A stretch of 64,000 nt of DNA from an uncultured Lachnospiraceae bacterium (GCA_948473115.1 CAOKWI010000006.1:31478-95477); one strand, 5' to 3'; positions 16,059 through 25,613 are shown, counted from the stretch's first letter. The notes: generated by a model not told the origin, from the sequence alone. Made by a program: numbers and translations.

Positions 16059-17528
16059 TCAAATACCCTGTAACCCTGCATAGTAGGGAAACGCGTACCC
16101 GTATATGGTGATGCAGGCGGAAGAGAGGATCAGCAGGATAAGGAATACACATAAGCCTGTGAGCAGACAGCCGGACAGGGCGCTGTTCACAGGTGTTTTC
16201 TTTCGGCTCAACGCGGGAATGCGCCATATCAGCGCACAAAGCACAGATACACTTTTTTCCAGTCCCCTGACACAGTAGTAGCATAGCGGGATCAGGATGG
16301 GCATCAGATACCGTCCCTGAGGCTGATAGTCTATGTGAAAGGAATAAATGATGCTTAACACAAAAGGCACCAGCATGCAGAACACCATATTGACATGGAA
16401 AAACCTGTTCAGCGCGGTGCGGTCTGAGAAATTGATCCCTTCCGATTCCCGGCCGGGACGCGGCACGGGCAGTATACTTCCCAGGACACCCACAAGAAAC
16501 AGGAACTTGTAAAAACGGTAGATCCATAACGCGGTGGTGACGACCATGGGGCCGTACATGCAGATGAAGCTGTTCAGGGAAAGAACCAGAAAATCAGAAC
16601 GGAACAGCATGGAGGGTATGGTATAGCCCATGGATTGGTATGTGATGCGTACATCCGCCTTCATATTCTCATTGCCGTAGAGTTCACTGCAAAGATTTCT
16701 GGTGCGAAGCCCCAGGAAATCCCCGTCGTAGAGGATATAGCTCCGGAGGAACCACCAGCCGATGCCCAACAGCACCAGGGCGCTGATCAAAAGTCCCTTC
16801 TGCAGAAAAGGCTTCCAGTCCAGACGGGGACGTCCCCCCTGCAGGGACAGGAAATGGGCGGTAAAAAGCAGGATGCAGCTTAAAATAAAGCCGTAGGCAT
16901 TGTAATAGGACAGCGCACACAGTATGATGCCCAGGGACATGATCAGGCAGGAGCGGTAGCGGAAATGATCCTGCAGGCAGCATGTCAGCCCGTAAAGCAT
17001 GATGACAATGGACATCATACAGCAGGAGTCGGTGTTTACATAGGTGTGCAGGAAAAGGCTCTGGGGCATGAACATGGCAAGAAAACAGAACAGCCATTGC
17101 AGCGCCCGGTTCCGAAACCACCTTCTGCTCAAAAGCAGGAGAAACACAGCCATCACCAGGCCGAAAACAAAATCCACCATGCGGGCCGTGTAAAACAGAA
17201 CATCCGGATCCTGGACAAAGCAGTTCACCAGCCGCATGGCATAGCCCTGAAACATATAGGGCAGAATAGGCTGGAAGGCATAGGAAAAGCCATATGCAGG
17301 TATACGGATGGACTCTTCAAAGCCGTTGGGGAGAGTCCCGTGTTCCAGGATGTACTGAGGAATCAGATACCGGTTAAATTCGTCCGGAGGATCTCCGAAA
17401 GGCTGCCGAAACAGGAGTGAGAGCCCCAAAATGATATATACGGCAAAAAAGCAGACGGTGAGGAATGTCTGTAAATGTCTGTTCTGTGAAAGTGAATTTT
17501 GTGTTTTTCTTATCCTAAAGTCTATCAT
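16059..17528 (-). CDS. Polytopic membrane protein, DUF2142/GT39-like glycosyltransferase candidate
   Basis: A 489-residue protein with about ten hydrophobic segments. The first extracytoplasmic loop carries DPPDEFNRYLIPQYILEHGTLP, resembling the acidic loop of membrane (GT-C fold) glycosyltransferases and of DUF2142 proteins, and a late loop has YQPQGRYLMPILIPL, a typical DUF2142 block. Such proteins transfer sugars from polyprenyl carriers to surface polymers, but the acceptor is not shown here. It converges on spoIVA with only 13 bases between the stops and no visible terminator, and faces the glucosyltransferase-like gene at 17844 across a structured spacer. Confidence 0.7.
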   Translation of the reverse strand: MIDFRIRKTQNSLSQNRHLQTFLTVCFFAVYIILGLSLLFRQPFGDPPDEFNRYLIPQYILEHGTLPNGFEESIRIPAYGFSYAFQPILPYMFQGYAMRLVNCFVQDPDVLFYTARMVDFVFGLVMAVFLLLLSRRWFRNRALQWLFCFLAMFMPQSLFLHTYVNTDSCCMMSIVIMLYGLTCCLQDHFRYRSCLIMSLGIILCALSYYNAYGFILSCILLFTAHFLSLQGGRPRLDWKPFLQKGLLISALVLLGIGWWFLRSYILYDGDFLGLRTRNLCSELYGNENMKADVRITYQSMGYTIPSMLFRSDFLVLSLNSFICMYGPMVVTTALWIYRFYKFLFLVGVLGSILPVPRPGRESEGINFSDRTALNRFFHVNMVFCMLVPFVLSIIYSFHIDYQPQGRYLMPILIPLCYYCVRGLEKSVSVLCALIWRIPALSRKKTPVNSALSGCLLTGLCVFLILLILSSACITIYGYAFPYYAGLQGI

Positions 17529-17570
17529 AAAGCAAATGTGATCCTTGTATTAGTGTGATACCGCATCTAT

Positions 17571-17740
17571 CGTAATAGTTCAGACAAAACACTGAACTGT
17601 CACGATGATGCACACAAAATGAGTTTTCAACTCATTTTGGCGCCCGTAAGTCTTGCAAAATTGCACAGGAGTGTGTCCCCATGGGACACACTGCAATTAT
17701 TGACTTCGCGGGAGGGGCTGCCTGAACTGTTATCATCTAT
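17571..17740. repeat. Cruciform-rich intergenic element with GTTCAG ends
   Basis: The ends TCGTAATAGTTCAG (to 17583) and CTGAACTGTTATCA (from 17722) form an imperfect inverted repeat. Inside are CAAAATGAGTT TTC AACTCATTTTG (17615-17639, 11-bp perfect stem) and AGTGTGTCCC CAT GGGACACACT (17670-17692, 10-bp perfect stem), the latter enclosed by ATTGC/GCAAT. It fills the divergent spacer between the two membrane-protein genes. It has no coding capacity and resembles a small non-autonomous repeat. Confidence 0.6.
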
Positions 17741-17772
17741 CATAGCATATTATCTCTCATAAAACAAATAAT

Positions 17773-17801
17773 TTGCTTTTTACTATTTTTTTTTGTATAA
17801 T
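17773..17801 (+). promoter_or_regulatory. Sigma-A promoter of the glucosyltransferase-like gene
   Basis: TTGCTT (17773-17778) and a perfect TATAAT (17796-17801) with a 17-base spacer. The position excludes the in-frame TTG at 17793 as a start codon. Confidence 0.7.
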
Positions 17802-17843
17802 GGGGTTGGTTATATATGGCATTTTGTTAAGGAGAGCATTGGC

Positions 17844-19451
17844 TTGAAAGACGGGACGGAAAAATATCATTCTATAAAGAAGGATATCACGGATGGCATC
17901 CGGAAATATCGTAGCCATTTCCTTATAATCGGACTGTTTGTGATGCTGCTGCACAGTGCGAAGTTAAATTCCAATGTGATTGGGATAGATACGGAAGACC
18001 TGATGCATCTTGGAAACGATTTTTACGGCGGCTGGCTGACAACAGGGCGTCAGGGGCTTGTGTTCTTGAAATATATTCTGGGTAATTTCTCTTTTAATCC
18101 CTATTTTACAGGGATGATGACCTTGATCCTGCTTGCGGTGTCAGTGTCTGCATTCCTGCTTCTGTGGGATCATGTGAGCGGCAGGGGTAGGAAAGGCAGA
18201 TACGGACTGACAGCCTGGATCCTGGGAGGACTGCTGTGGGTTTCCCATCCCGTTCTTGTGGAACAGCTTTATTTTTCCCTCCAGAGTATGGAGATCTGCC
18301 TGTGTTTCGTGTTGACGGCGGGAGCGCTGTATCTTTCCTTTCTCTGGGTGGAAGACAGAAAGCGCAGAGGACATGTCTTTTTGTATATCGCAGTGGTTGT
18401 ACTGCTGTTCCTTACCTTTTCCAGTTATCAGATTTTTGTTGTGCTCTATATCTTCGGGGTGGCGGCGGTTCTTTTCCTGCAAAGCCTGGCAGCGCTTGAG
18501 GAAGGACAGACCCTTTCCGCGAAGGTTTTATGGAAGAAAGCAGGTCTCTATGTGGTCCTGTTCCTGACGGCGTTTCTGATCAATATGGCAGTCACAAAGC
18601 TGTTTTTCAGCACCTCGGATTATCTGCGGCAGCAGATCCTGTGGGGGGAGATCGACTTTGTGGACAATGTGCGGAATATTTACCATCATATCAGGCAGGC
18701 GCTTACAGGAGCCGGATCCATCTTTTACCACTGGAGTTATGGGGCACTATGTGTCTCTTCCTTTCTGCTGCTTCTGGCCCTGCTGTGGAAGCGCCGGGAA
18801 CAGAGGAAAGGCAGTCGCCTGATGCTCCTGTTTCTATATCTGGCGCTGATGGCGATGCCCTTTTTAATGACAATCATCATGGGAAGCATTCCTGCTGTGC
18901 GGTCACAGCTCATCCTGCCTGTCATGACAGCTTTTCTGGCCTATCTGAATATAGTGCTGCTGTGTCATGCGACAGGGTTAAAGGAGAAGGTCCTGGGGTG
19001 TGCAGCGGCGGTACTGGTTCTGGTCTGCGGGGCAGGAAGCCTGGAGCAGGCGCGGATGACGGGGGCGTTGTACTATACGGACCGCTGCCGCTATGAGCAG
19101 GATGTGGCTGTGGCCCGGCAGCTGATCAGGGAGCTGGACAGGATAAATTACTGGAAGCTTCCTGTGGCGGTGGTGGGAAAACTGGAATTTGAACCAAATA
19201 ATGCCTGTGTCCAGGGGGAGATTATCGGCTGTTCTTTCTTTGACTATGATACGGAAGTGGAACCGCAGAATTACTGGAGCACAAGGAGGATTCTGGGCTT
19301 CTTCCACACCCTGGGGGCAGACTACGAACAGCTCCACATAGACCGCATGGATGAGGCTCTGGAGTGCAGCACATATATGGCCACGTGGCCGGAATACAAC
19401 TGCATAGAGATATGGGATGATTTTGTAGTCATCAGATTGAGGGAATCCTAA
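17844..19451 (+). CDS. Membrane glucosyltransferase-domain (GtrII-like) protein
   Basis: A 535-residue polytopic protein with roughly ten membrane segments and a soluble C-terminal region (about 410-535). The N-terminal part contains NSNVIGIDTEDLMHLGNDFYGGWLTTGRQGLVFLKYILG; the GRQG followed by a hydrophobic segment is characteristic of the Glucos_trans_II family, which decorates surface polysaccharides. TTG 17844 is chosen because AAGGAG lies nine bases upstream and because the promoter -10 overlaps the earlier TTG. Divergent from another GT-C-type gene, which suggests a related role in surface glycan modification. Confidence 0.72.
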   Translation: MKDGTEKYHSIKKDITDGIRKYRSHFLIIGLFVMLLHSAKLNSNVIGIDTEDLMHLGNDFYGGWLTTGRQGLVFLKYILGNFSFNPYFTGMMTLILLAVSVSAFLLLWDHVSGRGRKGRYGLTAWILGGLLWVSHPVLVEQLYFSLQSMEICLCFVLTAGALYLSFLWVEDRKRRGHVFLYIAVVVLLFLTFSSYQIFVVLYIFGVAAVLFLQSLAALEEGQTLSAKVLWKKAGLYVVLFLTAFLINMAVTKLFFSTSDYLRQQILWGEIDFVDNVRNIYHHIRQALTGAGSIFYHWSYGALCVSSFLLLLALLWKRREQRKGSRLMLLFLYLALMAMPFLMTIIMGSIPAVRSQLILPVMTAFLAYLNIVLLCHATGLKEKVLGCAAAVLVLVCGAGSLEQARMTGALYYTDRCRYEQDVAVARQLIRELDRINYWKLPVAVVGKLEFEPNNACVQGEIIGCSFFDYDTEVEPQNYWSTRRILGFFHTLGADYEQLHIDRMDEALECSTYMATWPEYNCIEIWDDFVVIRLRES

Positions 19452-19500
19452 GGAAATGTGTAGAAATGAATCTAAAGGGATTCGGACAGGAGGTATGGGT

Positions 19501-20325
19501 ATGAACAAAGTTTATGAGAAGCTGTTGTCCTGTTATAACAATGTGAGGGAAAAGACGGATTTCCAGCCGAAAACTGCCATTGTACTGGGTTCGGGGCTGG
19601 GCGATTACGCAGAGCAGATCAAAGTGGTTACGGAGATCCCCTACAGTGAGATAGAGGGGTTTCCCGTGTCCACGGTTCCCGGACACGCGGGCAGGTTTAT
19701 CTTTGGATACATTGAAAAGATCCCGGTGGTGTGCATGAAGGGCAGGGTGCATTTTTATGAGGGCTATCCCATCAGCGATGTGGTGCTTCCCATCCGGCTG
19801 ATGAAGCTGATGGGGGCTCAGATCCTGTTCCTGACCAACGCGGCAGGCGGGGTGAATCCTTCTTTCCATGCGGGGGACCTGATGCTGATCAGGGATCAGA
19901 TATCTGTCTTTGCGCCGAATCCCCTGATCGGGGAAAATATGGATGAACTGGGGGTGCGCTTCCCGGATATGAGCACCGTGTATGACAGGGATCTTCAGGA
20001 TATCATTGTGAAAGCGGCGAAGGACAGCCATATCTTTTTACAGGGAGGGGTCTATGCACAGCTGACAGGGCCTTCCTTCGAATCTCCGGCGGAGATCAGG
20101 ATGCTTCGCGGGATGGGGGTGGATGCGGTAGGCATGAGTACTGTGGTGGAAGCAATCGCAGCCAATCACATGGGAATGAGGATCTGCGGCATTTCCTGTA
20201 TCAGCAATCTGGCAGCAGGCATGACAGCCAGCCCCCTGACTCACGAGGAGGTACAGGAAGCGGCGGATCTGGCGGCGCCTGCGTTCAAGAAGCTGGTGAC
20301 GGAGGCTGTTAAGAGGATGCAGTAA
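19501..20325 (+). CDS. Purine nucleoside phosphorylase
   Basis: A 274-residue trimeric-type PNP (PunA/DeoD family 2), splitting purine nucleosides with phosphate into base and pentose-1-phosphate. Motifs seen: GSGLGD near residue 30 for phosphate, GRVHFYEGY, LTNAAGGV, the long block around GPSFESPAEIRMLRGMGVDAVGMSTV, and SCISNLAAG with the base-contacting Asn. AGGAGG at 19488-19493 is one base from ATG 19495 but seven from ATG 19501, so the latter is chosen. Heads a nucleoside salvage cluster with cytidine deaminase, an adenosine-type deaminase and a purine permease. Confidence 0.93.
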   Translation: MNKVYEKLLSCYNNVREKTDFQPKTAIVLGSGLGDYAEQIKVVTEIPYSEIEGFPVSTVPGHAGRFIFGYIEKIPVVCMKGRVHFYEGYPISDVVLPIRLMKLMGAQILFLTNAAGGVNPSFHAGDLMLIRDQISVFAPNPLIGENMDELGVRFPDMSTVYDRDLQDIIVKAAKDSHIFLQGGVYAQLTGPSFESPAEIRMLRGMGVDAVGMSTVVEAIAANHMGMRICGISCISNLAAGMTASPLTHEEVQEAADLAAPAFKKLVTEAVKRMQ

Positions 20326-20428
20326 ACAGTATTTTGAAGAAATCATTTCGTAGGAACCTACGGGAAGCGAATCATGTGATACACGAAAGAATGAGTACCT
20401 GTCAGGAAGGAGTGAAATAGAAAGCAGT

Positions 20429-20848
20429 ATGAGTGAACAGGAGAAGCGGGAACTGATTCAGAAGGCTTTGGAGGCAAGGGGTATGGCATACGCTCCCTAC
20501 TCCCGCTATCAGGTGGGAGCGGCGCTGCTCACGGAGGACGGCAGCTGCTACCAGGGCGGCAATATTGAGAATGCTTCCTACGGCGCCACGAACTGTGCGG
20601 AGCGGACCGCGGTTTTCAAGGCGGTCAGCGACGGGAGGCGCAGGATAAAGGCTCTGGCGGTGACAGGGGGACTGGAGGGGACGGAGCCCTCGGACTACGC
20701 GTATCCCTGCGGGATCTGCAGACAGGTGCTGCAGGAATTTGGGGCGGAGGATATGACGCTGATTGTTGCGAAGAGTGTTACAGATTACAGGGAGTTCAGT
20801 CTGAAAGAACTGCTTCCTTTCGGATTCGGAGGAGAATCGATCAAATGA
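20429..20848 (+). CDS. cdd: Cytidine deaminase
   Basis: A 139-residue zinc enzyme converting cytidine and deoxycytidine to uridine forms. The zinc and catalytic motif is CAE (C56, E58) in GATNCAERTA, and the other two zinc ligands are C94 and C97 in YPCGICRQ. The length is typical of the homotetrameric class. The stop overlaps the start of the following amidohydrolase by four bases, indicating coupled translation. Confidence 0.95.
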   Translation: MSEQEKRELIQKALEARGMAYAPYSRYQVGAALLTEDGSCYQGGNIENASYGATNCAERTAVFKAVSDGRRRIKALAVTGGLEGTEPSDYAYPCGICRQVLQEFGAEDMTLIVAKSVTDYREFSLKELLPFGFGGESIK

Positions 20849-22146
20849 ATATAAGATTATATAATGCCCGGATACTTACCATGGAAAAGAACAAGCCCGT
20901 ATTCCGGGGAGAGATCTGGGTCAAAAATGAAAAGATCGCGTATATTGCTTCCCGGGAGGAACTGGCGGGGGAGTGGGCCAGGGATCTGCCCAGGATCGTA
21001 TGGGATATTGAGATCGACTGTAAGGACAATCTGCTGATGCCGGGCTTCAAGGATGCCCACACCCATTCCGCAATGACGTTCCTGCGCTCTTATGCGGACG
21101 ATGTGCCCCTGGACAAGTGGCTGAATGAAAAGGTATTTCCCCTGGAGGCAAAGCTTTCCGGCGAGGATATCTACCATCTCACCCGGCTTGCGATCCTGGA
21201 ATATCTGACTGCCGGCATCACATCCATTTTCGAGATGTACCTCACCCCTGACACCATTGCGGAGGCCTGCATGGATATGGGGATGCGGTGTGTGCTTACA
21301 AGCGGCCTGAATAATTTCAGCTCCTCCATCGAGCAGCTGGAGGAGGAGTACTTAAAATGGAATAAGCGGCATTCCCTGATCAGCTACCAGCTGGGGTTCC
21401 ATGCGGAATATACCTGTTCCAAGGAATTGATCTACAATATCTCAAAGCTGGCCCATGAGTACCGGGCTCCGGTATACACGCATCTCTCCGAAACCGCCAA
21501 AGAGGTGGAGGAATGCAAGGCGAGATATGGCATGACGCCAATCATGTTCCTGGATACCATGGGGGTGTTTGAATTTGGCGGCGGCGGATACCACTGTGTC
21601 CATGTGACGGACAGCGATATGGAGGTGCTCCGCAGGCGCAGGATGTATGTGGTCACCAATCCCGCCTCCAACCTGAAGCTGGCCAGCGGTATCGCTCCCA
21701 TCGCGGATTTCGAGCGCAGGAAGATTCCTGTGGCCATCGGTACGGACGGGCCTGCCAGCAATAACTGCCTGGATATGTTCCGAGAAATGTTCCTGGTGGC
21801 CGGTCTGAGCAGGGTGAGGGAAGGGGACGCGTCCAGCCCGGACGCCATGAGGGTGCTGCGCATGGCGACAGTCCAGGGGGCAAGAGCCATGCGGCTTTCC
21901 AAGGCGGATGTGCTGGCAAAGGGGAAGTATGCCGACATCATCATGATCGACCTGCACCAGCCCAACATGCAGCCCATACATAATATTCCAAAGAACCTGG
22001 TGTACAGCGGCAGCAAGTCAAATGTGTGCATGACCATGATCAATGGAAAGATCCTCTATTATAACAGAGAATTCAATGTAGGGGACAGCGTGGAGAACAT
22101 ATATGCCAAATGTGATGAGATTGTGAGGCGTCTGGTCAACGCTTAA
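20845..22146 (+). CDS. Amidohydrolase, SAH/MTA-deaminase-like
   Basis: A 433-residue metal-dependent deaminase of the TrzN/MtaD group. The first metal ligands are H72 and H74 in KDAHTHSAM, the third is in LGFHAEYTC, and the catalytic region includes YTHLSETAKEVEEC and AIGTDGPASNN. Family members deaminate S-adenosylhomocysteine, 5'-methylthioadenosine or adenosine; genetic linkage to PNP, cdd and a purine transporter fits adenosine-type substrates. It overlaps cdd by four bases (ATGA). The exact substrate is inferred. Confidence 0.85.
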   Translation: MNIRLYNARILTMEKNKPVFRGEIWVKNEKIAYIASREELAGEWARDLPRIVWDIEIDCKDNLLMPGFKDAHTHSAMTFLRSYADDVPLDKWLNEKVFPLEAKLSGEDIYHLTRLAILEYLTAGITSIFEMYLTPDTIAEACMDMGMRCVLTSGLNNFSSSIEQLEEEYLKWNKRHSLISYQLGFHAEYTCSKELIYNISKLAHEYRAPVYTHLSETAKEVEECKARYGMTPIMFLDTMGVFEFGGGGYHCVHVTDSDMEVLRRRRMYVVTNPASNLKLASGIAPIADFERRKIPVAIGTDGPASNNCLDMFREMFLVAGLSRVREGDASSPDAMRVLRMATVQGARAMRLSKADVLAKGKYADIIMIDLHQPNMQPIHNIPKNLVYSGSKSNVCMTMINGKILYYNREFNVGDSVENIYAKCDEIVRRLVNA

Positions 22147-22183
22147 GCAATAGACAACAGTAACTATTTACAGTTCTGGAACA

Positions 22184-22203
22184 AATTGCCGTGAACGGCA
22201 ATT
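22184..22203 (+). promoter_or_regulatory. Hairpin just before the NCS2 permease
   Basis: AATTGCCGT GA ACGGCAATT is a perfect 9-bp stem ending five bases before AGGAGG. It has no T tract, so it is more likely a translation-level or mRNA-processing element than a terminator. No purine riboswitch fits in the 72-base gap. Confidence 0.4.
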
Positions 22204-22218
22204 GAATAGGAGGAAAAC

Positions 22219-23643
22219 ATGTTAGAGAAAGTTTTTAAACTGAAAGAAAACAACACCAGTGTGAAAACAGAGATCATTGCCGGACTGACCACCTTTATGA
22301 CGATGGCTTATATTATCGCGCTGAACCCCAACCTGCTAACCAACTTTGACGGCGGCTCTCCCCTGTGGAACGGTGTGTTCCTTGCCACCTGTCTCGCCTC
22401 CACGATCGGTATGCTGTGTATGGCTTTCGGGGCCAACAAGCCTTTCGCCATGGCGCCCGGCATGGGACTGAACAGCTTCTTTGCCATAGTGGTGGCAAAT
22501 ATTGTGAGCATCACAGGCATGACCTACCTGGCATCCTTCCAGGCGGCGCTGTGCATCATCCTGATCGAGGGTCTGGTGTTCGTGATCCTCTCTGTGCTGA
22601 ATGTGCGTGAGAAAATCGTCGACGCCATCCCGCTGGGCGTCCGGCTGGGCATTGCCCCTGCCATCGGCCTGATGCTGATGAACATTGGTCTGGGCTCCAA
22701 CGCGGGCGTCTATTCTGAGACAGGAGGCCCGTTCTATGTCATGAGCCACTTTTTCGGCGCACTGACCCCCAGCCTGGCACAGACCAACATGGGCAGCGGA
22801 TACGGCACCATGGTACTCACTGTTGTGACCATGTTCGTGGGACTTTTCGTGATCATCGTCCTGGCACAGAAGGGTGTCAAGGCGGCCGTGATCCTGGGCA
22901 TGCTGGCAGCCAGCGTGATCTACTGGGCGGGCGAGGCCATTTTCCTGAAGGTCAATCCTTTTGCCAGCCTGGCTACGGCCTCTTTCCTCCCTCCTTTTAA
23001 GGATATGGCGGAAACCACACTGTTTAAGCTGAATTTCAGCGGTCTCATGGAGATCGGATGGTTTACCGTGATCACCCTGGTGGTGACATTCTGTATCATC
23101 GATATGTTTGATACCATCGGAACCCTGGTGGGAACCGCAAGCCGTGCGGGTATGCTGGACAAGGAGGGCAAGATGCCCCAGATGAAGGAAGCGCTGCTGG
23201 CGGATGCGGTAGGCACTGTGGCAGGCTCCCTGACAGGCACTTCCACCGTGACAACCTTCGTGGAGTCCGCATCCGGTGTGGAGGCGGGCGGACGTACCGG
23301 CCTCACCTCGCTGACCACAGGCATTCTGTTCCTGGCCTGCATTTTCCTTGCGCCCGTTGCGGCGATCATCCCTGCGGCGGCTACTTCGTCCGCATTGATC
23401 TACGTAGGTGTACTCATGGTGACAGGATTAAAGAATGTGAACTTCGGCGATCTCAGCCAGGCGGCGCCGGTGGCCCTGATGCTGATCGCAATGCCCATAT
23501 CCGGTTCCATCGGACATGCCATCGGTATCGGCCTGATCGTTTATACCGTGATCAAGCTGTTCACCGGCAAGGCAAAGGAAGTTTCCGTGCTGACTTATGT
23601 GCTGTCCGCGATCTTCCTGATCAAGTTCTTCCTGGTGGCTTGA
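22219..23643 (+). CDS. NCS2-family purine (guanine/hypoxanthine) permease
   Basis: A 474-residue, about 13-segment membrane transporter of the AzgA/PbuG branch. Typical blocks are EIIAGLTTFMTMAYIIALNP at the N-terminus, FAMAPGMGLNSFFA, and DMFDTIGTLVGTASRAGMLD, with GTSTVTTFVESASGVEAGGRTGLTS in the substrate region. It imports purine bases by proton symport. Placed behind PNP, cdd and the deaminase, it completes a nucleoside salvage unit. A strong TAGGAGG precedes ATG 22219. Confidence 0.92.
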   Translation: MLEKVFKLKENNTSVKTEIIAGLTTFMTMAYIIALNPNLLTNFDGGSPLWNGVFLATCLASTIGMLCMAFGANKPFAMAPGMGLNSFFAIVVANIVSITGMTYLASFQAALCIILIEGLVFVILSVLNVREKIVDAIPLGVRLGIAPAIGLMLMNIGLGSNAGVYSETGGPFYVMSHFFGALTPSLAQTNMGSGYGTMVLTVVTMFVGLFVIIVLAQKGVKAAVILGMLAASVIYWAGEAIFLKVNPFASLATASFLPPFKDMAETTLFKLNFSGLMEIGWFTVITLVVTFCIIDMFDTIGTLVGTASRAGMLDKEGKMPQMKEALLADAVGTVAGSLTGTSTVTTFVESASGVEAGGRTGLTSLTTGILFLACIFLAPVAAIIPAAATSSALIYVGVLMVTGLKNVNFGDLSQAAPVALMLIAMPISGSIGHAIGIGLIVYTVIKLFTGKAKEVSVLTYVLSAIFLIKFFLVA

Positions 23644-23659
23644 CCGCGGATCAGACTGC

Positions 23660-23685
23660 GCCGCCCCTTTCTGCATAGGGGCGGC
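23660..23685 (+). terminator. GC-rich hairpin between permease and MutS-like gene
   Basis: GCCGCCCC (23660-23667) pairs with GGGGCGGC (23678-23685). It is stable but has no T tract; it may weaken read-through into the next gene. Confidence 0.4.
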
Positions 23686-23719
23686 AATACAGAGACAGAA
23701 TGGGAGATAGAAGTATTTT

Positions 23720-25411
23720 ATGGGAGATGTAGTACTGATGGTTCTGTTATTCGCAGCCTTTGCGCTTGCGCTTTTCCTTCTGGATGCATACCGCACCAGG
23801 AGGGCGGAGAAGAGGTTCATGGAATCCCTCTACGGGGACTGCGGCAGGCTGGCGCAGAAGGAGTATGCGCCGGAGCGTTTCGTCAGGATCGGAAGCTATT
23901 TCCTGCGTCATCCTTCCCTGGGGCAGCTGGATGATATCACCTGGAACGACCTGGGGATGGATGATCTTTTTAAAAGAATGAATTACACCTTATCCGCATC
24001 CGGGGAGGAGTATCTGTATTATACGCTCCGCACCCCGAAGCAGGAAGAGGAAGAACTGCTGCATCTGGAGGATGTGGTGGGTTTCTTTGCGGAACATCCT
24101 GACGAGCGGGTAAAGGTACAGATGCAGATGCATAAGCTGGGGCATACGGGGAAGTTTTCCCTGTATGACTATCTGGACAACCTGGATTATCTGGGGGAGC
24201 GATCCAACCGGAAAAGCCTGATCCAGGATCTTTTGTTTCTGCCCTTCCTTGCCCTGCTGTGGGTCAATTTCCCGATAGGGATCCTGGGACTCGTGGCGCT
24301 GATGGTCTACAATATCACTACCTATTTCAAGGAAAAGAATGAGATTGACCCATATATCACCAGCTTTTCTTATATCATGCGGCTTCTGGACGTCTGCGGC
24401 GAGCTGGAGAAGGTCAGCGCACCGCCCTGCGGGAAGGAATGGGAACGGCTCCGCCTGCACAGGAATGCCATGCAGGCCATGCGGCGCAATTCCTTCTGGG
24501 TCATGGATCCGGGAAGGGGACAGGCCAGCGGGAATATTCTGGAAACCGTTCTGGACTATGTCAGGATGGTATTCCATGTGGATCTGATCAAGTTTAACAG
24601 GATGTTGAAGCATCTGCGGGATCATGTTGAGGACGTGGATGCGCTCATCGGCGTCGTCGGATTCCTGGAAACAGCCATTGCCACAGGGCTTTTCCGCAGC
24701 TCCCTTGAGGAAGGCTGGTGTCTGCCGGTGTTCGGGGAGAACGGACAAGGTCTTTCCATGGAGGCGGGATATCATCCACTGCTTTCCCGGCCTGTGAAAA
24801 ACGGGATTGACGCGGAGCGCGGCGTACTGCTGACCGGCTCCAACGCTTCCGGGAAATCCACCTTTTTGAAGACGGTGGCGATCAATGCCGTCTTTGCCCA
24901 GACCATACACACCTGTACGGCGGACAGCTTTCACAGCGCCCTTTACAGGGTCTATTCCTCCATGGCATTGCGGGACGACCTGGGATCGGGAGAGAGCTAT
25001 TATATTGTGGAGATCAAGGCTTTAAAGAGGATCCTGGATGCGGCGAAGGAGGGCGGCAGGGTTCTCTGCTTTGTGGACGAGGTGCTGCGGGGAACCAACA
25101 CTGTGGAGAGGATTGCCGCTTCCACCCAGATATTAAGGAGCCTGCGCGGCTCCAGCATTTTGTGTTTCGCGGCCACCCATGATATTGAACTGACCCGGCT
25201 TCTGGAGGGGGAATATGACAATTACCATTTCTCGGAGGAGGTAAGGGACGGGGATGTGATGTTCGATTATAAGCTGCAGGAAGGCAGGGCCACCACCAGG
25301 AATGCCATCCGGCTCCTGGAACTGATGGGGTATGACAGGGAAATTATCGAGCAGGCATACCGACAGGCGGAATGCTTTATGGAAACCGGGGAGTGGAATG
25401 CTGTCGGGTAA
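23720..25411 (+). CDS. Membrane-associated MutS-like ATPase
   Basis: A 563-residue protein with the MutS ATPase domain (core domain V) but no mismatch-recognition domain. One membrane segment is at the N-terminus (about 4-22) and a hydrophobic hairpin in the middle (about 170-205: LLFLPFLALLWVNFPIGILGLVALM). Walker A is GSNASGKSTF (about 373-382), Walker B VLCFVDEVLRGTN, and the switch histidine lies in CFAATHDIEL. Such MutS-related membrane proteins are common in Firmicutes and their role is not established; classical mismatch repair is unlikely. It lies 76 bases after the permease. Confidence 0.8.
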   Translation: MGDVVLMVLLFAAFALALFLLDAYRTRRAEKRFMESLYGDCGRLAQKEYAPERFVRIGSYFLRHPSLGQLDDITWNDLGMDDLFKRMNYTLSASGEEYLYYTLRTPKQEEEELLHLEDVVGFFAEHPDERVKVQMQMHKLGHTGKFSLYDYLDNLDYLGERSNRKSLIQDLLFLPFLALLWVNFPIGILGLVALMVYNITTYFKEKNEIDPYITSFSYIMRLLDVCGELEKVSAPPCGKEWERLRLHRNAMQAMRRNSFWVMDPGRGQASGNILETVLDYVRMVFHVDLIKFNRMLKHLRDHVEDVDALIGVVGFLETAIATGLFRSSLEEGWCLPVFGENGQGLSMEAGYHPLLSRPVKNGIDAERGVLLTGSNASGKSTFLKTVAINAVFAQTIHTCTADSFHSALYRVYSSMALRDDLGSGESYYIVEIKALKRILDAAKEGGRVLCFVDEVLRGTNTVERIAASTQILRSLRGSSILCFAATHDIELTRLLEGEYDNYHFSEEVRDGDVMFDYKLQEGRATTRNAIRLLELMGYDREIIEQAYRQAECFMETGEWNAVG

Positions 25412-25466
25412 TTATTCAGTCCCTATCGTACCAGGCGGCTTTGGGGGTGGGGAGGAAGGGACGGTG

Positions 25467-25613
25467 CAGGGGAGGCAGGGGTACTTTCTGCGACGGCTCG
25501 ATAGGCGTTCCGATGAGCCTTATGCACGTCGATGCTCGCCTGAGGGGCTCCCATCGCCGAAGTCTCCTCTCCACATCTCACTCACGCCGCAGAAAGTACC
25601 CCTGTCTCCCCTG
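25467..25613. repeat. MITE-like element with 26-bp inverted ends
   Basis: The left end (25467-25492) and the right end (25588-25613) are inverted repeats of 26 bases with one mismatch; the shared core is GGGGTACTTTCTGCG. The 95-base interior has no ORF of note. Non-coding, short and palindromic, it resembles a non-autonomous mobile element or a large cruciform. Confidence 0.7.

Noticed and set aside
22147..22218. Purine riboswitch before the NCS2 permease
   Set aside because: Only 72 bases are available and the conserved purine-riboswitch junction sequences are absent; only a simple hairpin is seen.
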